Positions 32,346 through 41,309 of a stretch of DNA of 64,000 nt are shown piece by piece. Numbering within the stretch: the stretch's first letter is position 1; the number at the start of each line of letters is the position of its first letter. The stretch lies in the NCBI GenBank assembly GCA_958299035.1, contig CATQJL010000305.1, positions 29,392,040-29,456,039 of the forward strand, in the 5' to 3' direction. Below the pieces are notes generated by a model. That model had not been told where the DNA came from. It searched no databases and saw only the letters and a program-made list of their open reading frames with translations. The stretch comes from Cylicocyclus nassatus (lineage: Eukaryota > Nematoda > Chromadorea > Rhabditida > Strongylidae). Made by a program: the position numbers and the translations under genes.

Positions 32346-33600
32346 ATGCTATTGCAAAAGAGACCCACATGCAACATCTTGTGCACTAAGGTGTGTTAAG
32401 AATATGATAGGGTATTTCATAAAGTCTAACTTGCTTGAAATATTGACAGACTATTTCATAAGCTGACGATAGTTTGATTTTTTTTACCTAAAGCCAATCA
32501 TAAATAACGAAATTAATCTTTTAATGTGTGTTTAGAGAAGGAGTGCTGCTGCCACTGTCCTGCGTTTTATAATGTTTATGCGGGAAAGCGGATAAGTATA
32601 TTTGAGGATGTTTCATATTCTTCAAAATGAAGAGAATTCGAGAAGTCTAATGTGAGCTTGAAAAGTTTATGCGTATTCCAAATCCGTTCCATCTGTAAAA
32701 TAATGTGTTTTTGAAGAATATTGCATCAAAAGCTCAAGTTTTCGTTATTTACAAGTTTACCGAGTTTGTGCCTCAGCGCCCAAGTGAATAAATAGTCATG
32801 CGATTCTCTGAAGACGATACTTCAGTTAAATGAAAGGATGTCTTGATTTGCGATAGTCTTCAGTTCTGGAAAATTTATTTTCATCCCGGCCCGAAAATCA
32901 AGATTTTATCATTACCAGATTGTGGAAGATCAATAGGCTCAGAAAATTCTATGCGCAAAGCATAAGCTTTGCTTTGCTTAAAAATTTGCTGATTTCCACA
33001 AAATCAATAAAATGAAGAAAGTCAAATTCGAACAAAAATGCTAATAACACATTGCAAATTGCAATTATTTGGACGCTGGAGATACAGCACTAAAAAAGAG
33101 GAAGCCACACTGCAACTTTGACTGTACTCTCTCGCTATCAAAAAATCGACATTATTTGAGTTGGAAAGCTTTTCCTTTACACGGATCTGGGAGGCGATGA
33201 TACAGCAGTGGCGATTGACGAACTTTTAGAAGGGACATCGAGAATGCTGCAAGAAAATTTTGCGCCTCTTTTTGCTATTATTGAAAATTTTCAAAGTTCA
33301 CTCCAATTTCTCGAAACCATCTACAAACATTCCGAAGTTACATATTCTAAAATAGAAGGTGAGAACCCCATTCTCCTCGTCTCTGCGTCCACCGTTAAAA
33401 GTACCCTAGATACAAACTATGTATTCATTACCACTGATATTAAACGCTGTATGCACCTGGCATTGTACCCTTTAGCCTTTCCTCTCTGCTGGTGTGCTCC
33501 AGCGACAACAATTAGGCGCAGCAAAGGTTGCCACACCAGCGCAATTACAATGGGCTCTTTCGCAATGATGACGTAACGATATGGTACCAAATTCGGCCAA
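32346..33600. other. Intergenic, no gene recognised
   Basis: A 122-codon frame at 33208-33576 has no recognisable domain. Otherwise AT-rich and featureless by eye. Confidence 0.4.
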
Positions 33601-33860
33601 ATTTGGTAATTAGGTAACGCGGAGAACAAAGAATGTATGAAAAATTATGAAAAACTTATGTGATTGTAAAAAATGTTAAGTGTTTTTGATTTTAGGTTGC
33701 TCCCACGTAACCTGGAAGCAACCTGGAGTTGCTCCCTACTTACCTTCACATAATTTTTCGGTTTTTTCCACATAAATGTGAACTAAGTCTAAGATGTTAT
33801 TACTATTACATATTTGCTTCCAAAATCATCAGCGCATCTATTTGCCGCAGCCCCAAATAA
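33601..33860. mobile_element. hAT-type MITE family, copy C, core only
   Basis: The inverted pair AAAAACTTATGTGA (33650-33663) and TTCACATAATTTTT (33745-33758) encloses four copies of the word AGGTTGCTCC or its reverse in the order forward, reverse, reverse, forward (33694-33735). This is the same layout as copy A (19520-19560) and the element at 34034, with a different word. Terminal CAGGGC ends were not found with certainty. Confidence 0.65.
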
Positions 33861-34576
33861 CATTTGTTTGGCCATGTGAGATATCAGAAAGCGCGCTCCA
33901 ATCGCACGGCACTAACATCGGCGGGATCTTTAATCATGTCCCTTGAGTTTTCTGTTCATCTCACGTTTCTCTCAGACCGCCCTTGTTTGGAAATTGCAAG
34001 CAAGGTTATTTGTTTCTTGTTTCAGATAAAGGCCAGAGCCCGGCACAGATCGTCTGGAAGCAGACTGGACTTCGTTTTTGGAGCAAAAAGCAAAAGAGAT
34101 CGTTTTTGACGAGTAGGGGCCGATCACCAAGAATAAGTGCCATTTAGTCGAACACAAGCTTTTCGGACAGGTTATCACACGATTTACATGCTCTATCGGG
34201 TAGGTGAAAAAGTGCGCGCGATTTGAAAGCAAAGCTAAAAACAAATTGCTTGTATACAGCGCACACAGAATCATATGACAGCAAAATTTAACTGTATGCA
34301 TAGAAAATTATTTGCGGAAGGATTATGTAAAAAGATTTGAAAACTTATGTGAAGTAATACCTTTCCCAAAATTGGATCGTCTCCAGACGGCCACCAGACG
34401 ATCTGAGATCGCCTGGAGCATATGCTCGGGGATTCGCGCCGTGCGGGCGGTCCTCATTAAAGCCCCTCCGCCTGAGCGCACTGCATAGTTTTTGATGTAC
34501 CGTGCGTGCGGTCAACAATAAAAATGCCGTGCAAGCGGAAGACAGTCTTCCCGTTCGATCGGCACGCAATAAAATC

Positions 34577-34850
34577 GACCGTGCAAGCGGCAGGAAATGC
34601 GTCCGCACGATCGCCAGCAATCACTTGATCGTACAAGCGGCAGGCAATCTCGCCGCGCAATCGGTACGCAGTAAAATCGACCGTGCAAGCGGCAGGCAAT
34701 GAGTCCGTCCGATCGAGCGGCAAACATTTGCCCGTGCAAGCGGCAGGCAATCTCGCCGCGCAATAAGTACGCAATAAAATCGACCGTGCAAGCGGCAGGC
34801 AATGTGTCCGTCCAATCGGGCGGCAAACATTCGCCCGTGCAAGCGGCCGC
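34577..34850. repeat. Minisatellite, period about 51 bp
   Basis: GTGCAAGCGGCAGGCAAT recurs at 34581, 34631, 34683, 34734, 34786 and 34837 (spacing 50-52). Two alternating spacers (one with AATAAAATCGACC, one with GGCAAACATTCGCC or CTCGCCGCGCAAT) give a higher-order unit of about 102 bp. The period is a multiple of three, which explains open frames on both strands here. Confidence 0.88.
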
Positions 34851-34860
34851 CATTGACCTT

Positions 34861-35462
34861 TCTGTAGAAACGCGCGCAGGGACGCCGTTCCACGCGCATC
34901 TACGGACATATATTTGAAGGTCATTGCCGCTTTTTTTCTTCATTAATGTGTTGCCTGGACTTCTCTTTCATCTAAAGAGTCCTATATGACCGAAATATGC
35001 TGATTCGTCAATCCTGTGGCAGGAAAAGGGCTGGTCTCCAACATCCGAAGATTTGTCATGCTAAATGCGCCGCGTTTCTGTGATATGACGAAATGAAGAC
35101 TTCGTCGTAATCACAGAAAATGATGACACAACAGACTTGACGGCCTTTTTCTTTACGCCTCAGCTCAGCCCCCTTTCTCAGCCTCAGCTAGTAAATGTTT
35201 CATCGATCTATTTCGCTCATCGATGACTCGTCGTCAAGGTTGTTTATTTTGTCCCTATACATATATAACCTGTTACATTGCAGAAATGTGACGAGGCAAC
35301 GCTTTCAGCTTGCGAATTTGTGAAATAATCGTAGATTTGTTCGAAGGTTTTGTAAAAAAGGATTAGCCATTGGTAAGTCCGAATTGCTTTGTTTGTTTTT
35401 TTGTTTGCTTTCGTTTTGCTTTCATCGGCTTTTTCTTTTCAGTTGCTTTATGCTTGTGCGTC
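34861..35462. other. Unassigned interior of the inner element
   Basis: About 600 bp between the left minisatellite and the hairpin; AT-rich with no recognised gene. Confidence 0.4.
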
Positions 35463-35466
35463 GTCT

Positions 35467-35538
35467 TTTTCTCGCTATTCGTCATCGCTTTTCTATCCTT
35501 TTGAAAGGATAGAAAAGCGATGGCGAATAGCGAGAAAG
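35467..35538. repeat. Near-perfect 34-bp hairpin
   Basis: TCTCGCTATTCGTCATCGCT... at the left pairs with ...AGCGATGGCGAATAGCGAGA at the right, one mismatch (T/C), loop about 4 bases. Length and near-perfect pairing are compatible with a pre-miRNA-like or siRNA-like hairpin, but no expression evidence exists. Confidence 0.75.
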
Positions 35539-35550
35539 CCTTTTTCAATG

Positions 35551-35790
35551 TTATCTTTCAGCAGGTGATGATGCTCTGTTTTTGCGTTTCCTCTTTTGTG
35601 CTTTACATGTAAATTCCTGCTCATTAGATCCAGTGTCAACAATCTGAGTCACTTTATTCATGTCAATGATTGAGTATGCTAATTTGCCAAGATATCGCTT
35701 TAAGGATGACGACGATTTTTTTGCTTCTTGATGTCTTTTACGCAAATGCTCGTGCAAAACTTGGAAAACTTTGAAACATCTGGATTATTT
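35551..35790 (-). pseudogene. Possible BED-type zinc finger remnant
   Basis: The coding-strand frame reads FQVLHEHLRKRHQEAKKS, like the HX3-5H second half of BED zinc fingers found at the N terminus of hAT transposases. The Cys pair that should precede it is not intact, with a stop in the same frame nearby. The frame then continues through a Lys/Ser-rich and Arg/Lys-rich tail to a stop. A chance match or an exon of another gene cannot be excluded. Confidence 0.35.
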
Positions 35791-36274
35791 GGAATCAAAT
35801 GTAAGTTTTGATTATCCAGTATAAGTCTGTGATGTTTTCATCTTCGTTTTTTTTCTTACGTTTGTTGCGATGACCCTATGTGCATCTTCACACCTCTTGA
35901 GTCAAAGTACATTTCTCGCGCCCCAGATTAGTTCTCTAGAGCGAATGCAGGGCAGCCTTTTTAGAGTATAAGTAGGCGCTATCATCGAGTGATTCAAGGG
36001 GCAGTACCGGCGTCAATGAATATTCCATTCAATCATTTGAATCACTTGCACCTTATTCACTTATTTTGCGTAATTGCATCCCATTTGAAATTGCTAATTC
36101 ATTCATTTGTTTTATCCATCCTGCAGTCAATCCTCATTCTGCAGTCAACACTATTCTATGTGATTTTTCTCCCTTTCATCTGTGTCAACCTTTTATATCG
36201 CAATCAACATTGCCCTTCTGCCAAACTTTTCTTCTCCGAATTGATGGTGTTTTCTAGACCACTCACATCTTCTA

Positions 36275-36684
36275 ATGCAAACGCCGAAAACACGTACGCG
36301 ACCGGCTATGCAGACCTTGTCAAATGTGAAGTCACGAGCGGCTCCAGCGTAAGTTACTTAATAAATCATACTAAATCTTCTTATAATGTCATTTGCAGAA
36401 GAACAGAACTGTACGTCAGCGACACAAGTCCACAACAAACAACTCCTGGTAAGTAAATGGGAGTGCTTATCCGCACGTATACCTATGATGAAAGCAAAAA
36501 GGTGTGGATCGCGGGCGACGTAAGTTTACATCTATTTATTAATGATATTTTGAAATAAACATTTTTAGAGGAGGCTGAAGCGGGCCAAGCTGGACGTCTC
36601 AGTAAACTTGAGGGAGGCGTTGGACGACTCCATGAATTCGACTGAAGCCTACGATCAAAAAAACCTGGTACCAGCGTCACAGTA
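36275..36684 (+). CDS. Small spliced gene candidate of unknown function
   Basis: Predicted exons: 36275-36348; GT-AG intron 36349-36398 (50 nt, GTAAGT...TTGCAG); 36399-36448; a 15-nt segment 36449-36463 that begins GTAAGT, contains an in-frame TAA and ends AG; 36464-36519; GT-AG intron 36520-36568 (49 nt, GTAAGT...TTTTAG); 36569-36684 with stop TAA. The frame is continuous if the 15-nt segment is also removed, giving about 98 codons. Otherwise an upstream ORF stops at 36456 and a second in-frame ATG follows at once (36457). The last exon encodes RRLKRAKLDVSVNLREALDD, a plausible charged helix; the previous one YDESKKVWIAGD. No known family recognised. Both ~50-nt introns match nematode habit. 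It could also be a cargo gene of the surrounding element. Confidence 0.45.
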
Positions 36685-36762
36685 ATCCACGCATCAATTT
36701 ATGTGATAGATTTGTATTTGTATGTAAAATATATTAGAGCTTTTATATCACGGGTGGCCGTA

Positions 36763-36781
36763 TCTTATATATAAAGCTGAA

Positions 36782-36812
<31 letters not shown>

Positions 36813-37082
36813 ATGTATGTATGTATGTCTGTGTGTACGTATGTTCCGAATAGAAAATTCCATTTCTGAACCGATCGGGACCAAACTTAGCACACATACA
36901 CTTCGGGCCCCGGCGGGTGTCATAGGCCACTTTTCGTCATCGATCGATATCGATTTTATCGATTTTTTGCAAAATTTGAGCTACGGGGCTGGGAGTTGGT
37001 AGTACAGGGGGGGGGGTAATCGAGCATGCTGATTATGAATAAAATAATGACAGGGCCGGGCGGAGCCGGGTAAGCCATCTAG
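36763..37082 (+). mobile_element. Short non-autonomous Helitron-like element
   Basis: 320 bp. 5' end TCTTATATATAAAGCTGAATG after an A, then a TGTC/TGTA microsatellite. 3' end GGAGCCGGGTAAGCCATCTAG followed by T, giving the TC...CTAG ends and A|T target expected of Helitrons, with a short GC-rich hairpin (CCGG...CCGG) before the end. Interior has an ATCGAT-rich stretch, GAGCTACGGGGCTGGGAG and a G run. Same ends recur, inverted, at 39340 and 44835. Confidence 0.72.
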
Positions 37083-37237
37083 TTTTGTAATGAAAACTAA
37101 CGAAGTAAACCGAATGATTTTTCTAAAGCCAAAGTTATTTCAAATTTCACTTTCATACGTTACTATTTTCTAATAAATTTGTAAATTTTCCATTCATTTT
37201 CTTGGAGATTATCGTTTTTTCCATTGTTACATCACAA

Positions 37238-37382
37238 ACTTATCACAACCCCCGGCGGGTGTCATAGTAGCCTATGACACCCGCCGGGGCTCGAAGTGTA
37301 TGTGTGCCAAGTTTGATCCGGATCGGTTAAGAAATGGAGTTTTCTATTCGGAACATACGGCGGAGCCGGGTAAGCCAGCTAG
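37238..37382 (+). mobile_element. Rearranged fragment of the Helitron-like family
   Basis: Contains an 18-bp perfect hairpin (CCCCGGCGGGTGTCATAG, 37250-37267 with 37272-37289), GTATGTGTGCCAAGTTTGAT, and ends GGAGCCGGGTAAGCCAGCTAG before T. These are internal and 3' pieces of the same family as 36763-37082, joined head to head. Confidence 0.65.
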
Positions 37383-37554
37383 TAGGCTATCATTTTGTAC
37401 CGTCTGAGAAATTCTGTTGTTTGTTAATGTCTGCATTGTTTTTTTGAAACAGCTAAATGAAGTGATTGCTGACTCTTACTGTATTCTTTGCAAAAAATAC
37501 TTGCAAATTTGCAATTTTCTCTATGGGGCATTGCAAGCGCACCGCTTTAGTCAC

Positions 37555-37790
37555 GCAAGCAATAGGCAATCTTGTCGTGCAAGCGCCAAGCCTTATACCT
37601 GCAAACGGTAGGCAGTCGTACCGTGCGAGCGCCAAGCTTTACCCCTGCAAACGGTAGGCAGCCCCACCGTGCGAGCGCCACCCCTTACCCACGCAAACGG
37701 AGGGCAGCCGTACTTTGCCATCCTACAACGTAAATGCGCAAACGGTAGGCAATAGCGTCGTGCAAGCGCCACACCTTACCCTTGCAATCG
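37555..37790. repeat. Minisatellite, period about 46 bp
   Basis: CGTGCAAGCGCCAAGC or CGTGCGAGCGCCA units start at about 37576, 37622 and 37668 and continue degenerately to about 37790, alternating with GCAAACGGTAGGCAG. The unit is related to, but shorter than, the 51-bp unit at 34.6 kb. Confidence 0.8.
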
Positions 37791-37875
37791 GACCTTCACC
37801 AGCGTACAATCGCACACACCAACGAGCGATTGTAGCGGCATTGCAGACCGCCCGCACGGTGCGAGTCCCTGAGTA

Positions 37876-38835
37876 TTAGGTCGGTGCAAAAGTTTTGTCA
37901 ATTTTTTCAATCCATCGGCAAACACGCTAGAATGAAGATAAACTAGTACTTCAAAATGTATCCGATGCAGAATTTCTTCCTCTTTCTAGCTGCTAAATTC
38001 CCATTGTGCTTTATTGCAAGAGTGACGATATATATATTTGCTGGAAATTGCAACCACTCGTTTTTATCATGTCCAACTTTCAATAATTTTCAAAATTTTT
38101 GTATGAGACTTTCGGAGGAGCCCTAATAACTAGCAGATAGGGCAAACCGTTTGCCAACAAAAGCAATTTTTTCCTTTTTTCCAGCTGCTTTTTCAGGCTT
38201 TTGCTAAATAATTTTCTAAAAGTCTTGTGTTTTGGAAAAATCGCATAATCTGTTATTGCACCAAACACTGCAAAACCTACAGAATACTGAGATTTCAACA
38301 CTCGATTATTACTACCGCTACCATTACAAAGTTAATGAGCTATTTTCGCTTCAAATTATGAAGATTTTGAAACAGAGGTTGCGTCAGTGCGCACTCCTGA
38401 AAATGAGAAACACTGCGATTTTCCCTACGAATTGCGCCTATCTCGGCAAGAAAAGACAAGTGTTAGAAGGAGGAGAAAAAGTTGCATTGAATGGTGACTG
38501 AAGTGTTTAACATTTTATGTTCTATGAGGTTAAAATAGGCTGAATGCAAAATTTGGTCACTTCAAAAAATAAATCCCCTATCTGCTGGTTATTGGGGCTC
38601 CTCCGAAAGTCTCATACAAAAATTTTGAAAATTAGTGAAAGTTGGACATTGTAAAGATTGGTTGTAATTTCCGGCAAATATCTCGTCATTTTCTCAACGA
38701 AACACAAAGGGAGTTTAGCATTTTGAAAGAGGAAGAAATTCTGCATCGGATACTTCTTGAAGTGTTTGTTTATCTTCATTCTAGCGTGCTTGCCAATAAA
38801 TTGAAAAAACTGACAAAACTTTTGCACCGACCTAA
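37876..38835. mobile_element. Mariner-like MITE (TTAGGTCGGTGC family)
   Basis: 960 bp flanked by TA (37874-37875, 38836-38837). Ends TTAGGTCGGTGCAAAAGTTT and its inverse. Inner blocks (ATCCGATGCAGAAT, GAAGATAAAC) are also mirrored in both halves. It sits just outside the right end of the inner element. A decayed relative is at 46786-47600. Confidence 0.9.
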
Positions 38836-39807
38836 TATTTCTGTCACTTCACATAAGTTTTGGATTTTTCTATCATGGACGGATTCCTCTGTCAAAAATC
38901 TATCCCTTAGCATAAAAACATTTTCATATCACTGCCTTTTTTTTGTTTTTTATTTTCTTTATAAGTCGCTTTGTTAAATATCGCGCTCCAATGTCAAACT
39001 CTCGTAGTAAATCTTTCTTGTTTTCATCTTTTCCTAAGTGGGTAGGTCAAAGAAGACTTCGTATAACTTCCGAAAGTCAGGAGAGACTTCGTTTCCAGAA
39101 ACCTTAGAAACCGACTCATCTCGGGCCCTGGTGAAGGCTTCTATAGAAGCGAGCCTCGCGGCGCAGAAAAGGGGAAAACAGGATGGAAATTGAGGGCTGG
39201 CGATCACTCTGAGAATTATGGAGGAGAGGATGAGGTCTGCTATCTTACACCTTTCTGTCTATCTATTGCTGGTATTGACACTCAGTTTGGCGTCAGTTTC
39301 ATCATTACCATTTCTGATTTGCGCTACTTATATACTGTACTAGCTTGCTTACCCGGCTCCGCTCGGCCATGTCAAAGCAATGTAATAAAGATCCCACCCC
39401 TATCCTGTACAGCCTTTCCCTGTGCTCACTTCTACGCTTCATTTCTCGTTCCCTGTGTTGTTTTCGAAATCAGCACGCCCACTTACCCCCCTGTGCCAAA
39501 TCCCAGCCCCAGTCCCAGTTCGAACACCTTGCGAAAAAATCGATAAAATCGATAAAAGTAATGGATAATTTTGGAAATTAATGTTGTATTCGAGATCGCC
39601 ATGCTCACTTACCCTCCCTGCCAACTCCCAGCCCCGTAGCTCAAACTTTGCAAAAAATCGATAAAATCGATATCGATCGATAACGAAAAGTAGCCTGTGG
39701 CACTCGCCCGGCCCCGAAGTGTATGTGTGCCAAGTTTGGTCCAAACGGTTCAGAAAGAAAAATTTCTATTCCGCACATACGTAAAGACATACATACATAC
39801 ATATTTA

Positions 39808-40654
39808 CTAGGTTGGCACGAAAGTTCTTGTGTAATTCAAAGAAAATTCAATAACTTTACAAGGAGCAAACCAAAATTGATGGTTCGGTATCTCAAAAAT
39901 AATGGAAGGCTTATGCTCTATAATAGATGTTTAAGCTTGACATTATAAGAATTGCCCCTCGAGAACGAAGCTTTCAAAAATGACGATTCAAATTTGGCCA
40001 TTTTGAGTTTGGTGCTAGAAAATCAAGGAGGGTCGCTAGCTAGTCTAAAAAATCTATAAAAATTCTCTACTTACCATACGCCCATATATCACTTTGGCAG
40101 GCTTCAATCTCGTACAGAAATGTAAAAACAAAAAATTCTTGAAAAATGTCACTTTACAGGAAAAGTCTCCTTATCGTTGTAGTTTTTTCACAGAAACACG
40201 GTTTAAAACCAGAAATCAGACATGGTGTTTATTTAGAACACTATGAAGTTTTTTGAAGCGTAAAACAGTGTTTTTGCTGAAAAAGGTGCTGTAATAAGGG
40301 ACTTTTCCAGGAAATGACATTTTTCAAGAATTTTTTGTTTTTACATTTCTGTACGAGATTGAAGCCTGCCAAAGTGGTATGGGTGTATAGTAAGTAGAGA
40401 ATTTTTACGGATTTTTTCAGACTAGCTAGCGACCCTCCTTGATTTTCTAGCATCAAACTCAAAATCGCCAAATTTGAATCGTCATTTTTGAAAGCTTCGT
40501 TCTCGAGAGCCGACTCATAGATTGCCAAGCTTAAACATCTATTATAGAGCTTAAATCTTCCTTTATTTTTGAGATATCGAACCATCAATCTTGGTCTGCT
40601 CCTTGTAAAGTTATTGAATTTTCTAATTACGCAAGAACTTTCGTGCCAACCTAA
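39808..40654. mobile_element. Near-complete palindromic MITE, CTAGGTTGGCACG ends
   Basis: 847 bp flanked by TA (39806-39807, 40655-40656). The two arms of about 400 bp are inverted copies almost to the centre; for example GGAGGGTCGCTAGCTAGTCT at about 40027 pairs with AGACTAGCTAGCGACCCTCC at about 40420. Such a transcript would fold into one very long hairpin. TA flanks indicate a mariner-type origin. Confidence 0.9.
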
Positions 40655-40676
40655 TATTTATTTATTTATTTATTTC

Positions 40677-41309
40677 ATACACGTAAACATGTGCCAAAGC
40701 CTGGGTGAGTGACGAAAACATTGCTAGAGTAAGAAACTAGCCTGCCACCTTTCACCAGAACAAACAAACAGCGAGTAAAGGCCTAGGTGTTGAGGAAGAA
40801 AAATTTTTATTTGGTCAAGGGAGGTCAGGTAATTGGCATTGGGGAATGCCACTGCCACTTTTCCGGGCTGTCCAAAACGTCTGCGACTGGTTCCTGCCAG
40901 CTATCCACCAACCTGACACCACCGATGCTTGGATACACCTGCCTTATTCTGGGAAAGCCATGCATGAAACGCAGCTGTCTATGGTCCCAAGGCACAATGC
41001 TGCTGCTCAATCCGAAAGTGGGTGACAGGCCAACACAGCATGGTTAGTAAACACGATAAATCAAGAAACGCGGACACAACAAATCGAAAAAAATAACATG
41101 AAAGTCAAACGACGTAGTGGGAAAGAGCTTCACGAAAGCGGCTGTCGTAAAAACGATGTGGGGAAAGCAAAGTCCGAAACACATGAGTTGATAAGCGAGG
41201 GCCGGCAAGAAATAGACCAGAAACAGGCAAGGACAATCAGAGAGAATTGTTCAATAGTTGGCAAATGTCAACTTCAGTTTCCTTTTGAAAGCTTCACAGT
41301 TGTCAGCAC
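40677..41309 (-). other. LINE 3' untranslated region
   Basis: About 630 bp downstream of the last readable ORF2 frame and before the ATAA tail. Short ORFs only. Confidence 0.5.

Larger units (their letters stand above)
34427..37871. mobile_element. Inner 3.4-kb element with inverted ends and sub-terminal minisatellites
   Basis: Left end CGGGGATTCGCGCCGTGCGG and, at the right, GACCGCCCGCACGGTGCGAG pair as inverted repeats over about 27 bp with three transitions. The right end read inverted starts CAGGGACTCGC, a hAT-like start. Related GTGCAAGCG minisatellites lie near both ends (34577-34850 and 37555-37790). Inside are a BED-finger-like remnant, a hairpin, a small spliced gene candidate and a Helitron-like insert. 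No clean target duplication was found; a MITE has inserted four bases beyond the right end. Confidence 0.55.
34034..39130. mobile_element. Outer hAT-type element, split by nested insertions
   Basis: Left end CAGAGCCCGGCAC with the word GATCGTCTGG at 34048-34057; right end read inverted CAGGGCCCGAG with a diverged form of the word (CCGACTCATC on the plus strand). Flanks are ATAAAGGC (34026-34033) and GTGAAGGC (39131-39138), 6 of 8 identical with two A/G changes. The left part carries AAAACTTATGTGAA (34339-34353) and the four-word cluster 34375-34416. The right part resumes with CTTCACATAAGTTTT at about 38845 and the paired GACTTCGT motifs (about 39052, 39086) seen in copy A. The pairing of these two ends as one element is inference, supported by matching internal order and near-matching duplications. 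Confidence 0.65.

Noticed and set aside
34577..34850. Regularly spaced repeats resembling a CRISPR array
   Set aside because: Eukaryotic context, spacers alternate between two types instead of being unique, and no cas genes. It is a minisatellite.
34457..34943. Several overlapping ORFs of 72-155 codons on both strands
   Set aside because: They arise from the 51-bp minisatellite: the period is divisible by three, so frames stay open, with repetitive Cys/Arg-rich products. Not genes.
36275..36684. Ciliate origin because of a 15-nt intron
   Set aside because: The two neighbouring introns are 49-50 nt and the surrounding elements (BEL/Pao, CR1/Jockey-like LINE, Helitron, MITEs) are those of an animal genome.
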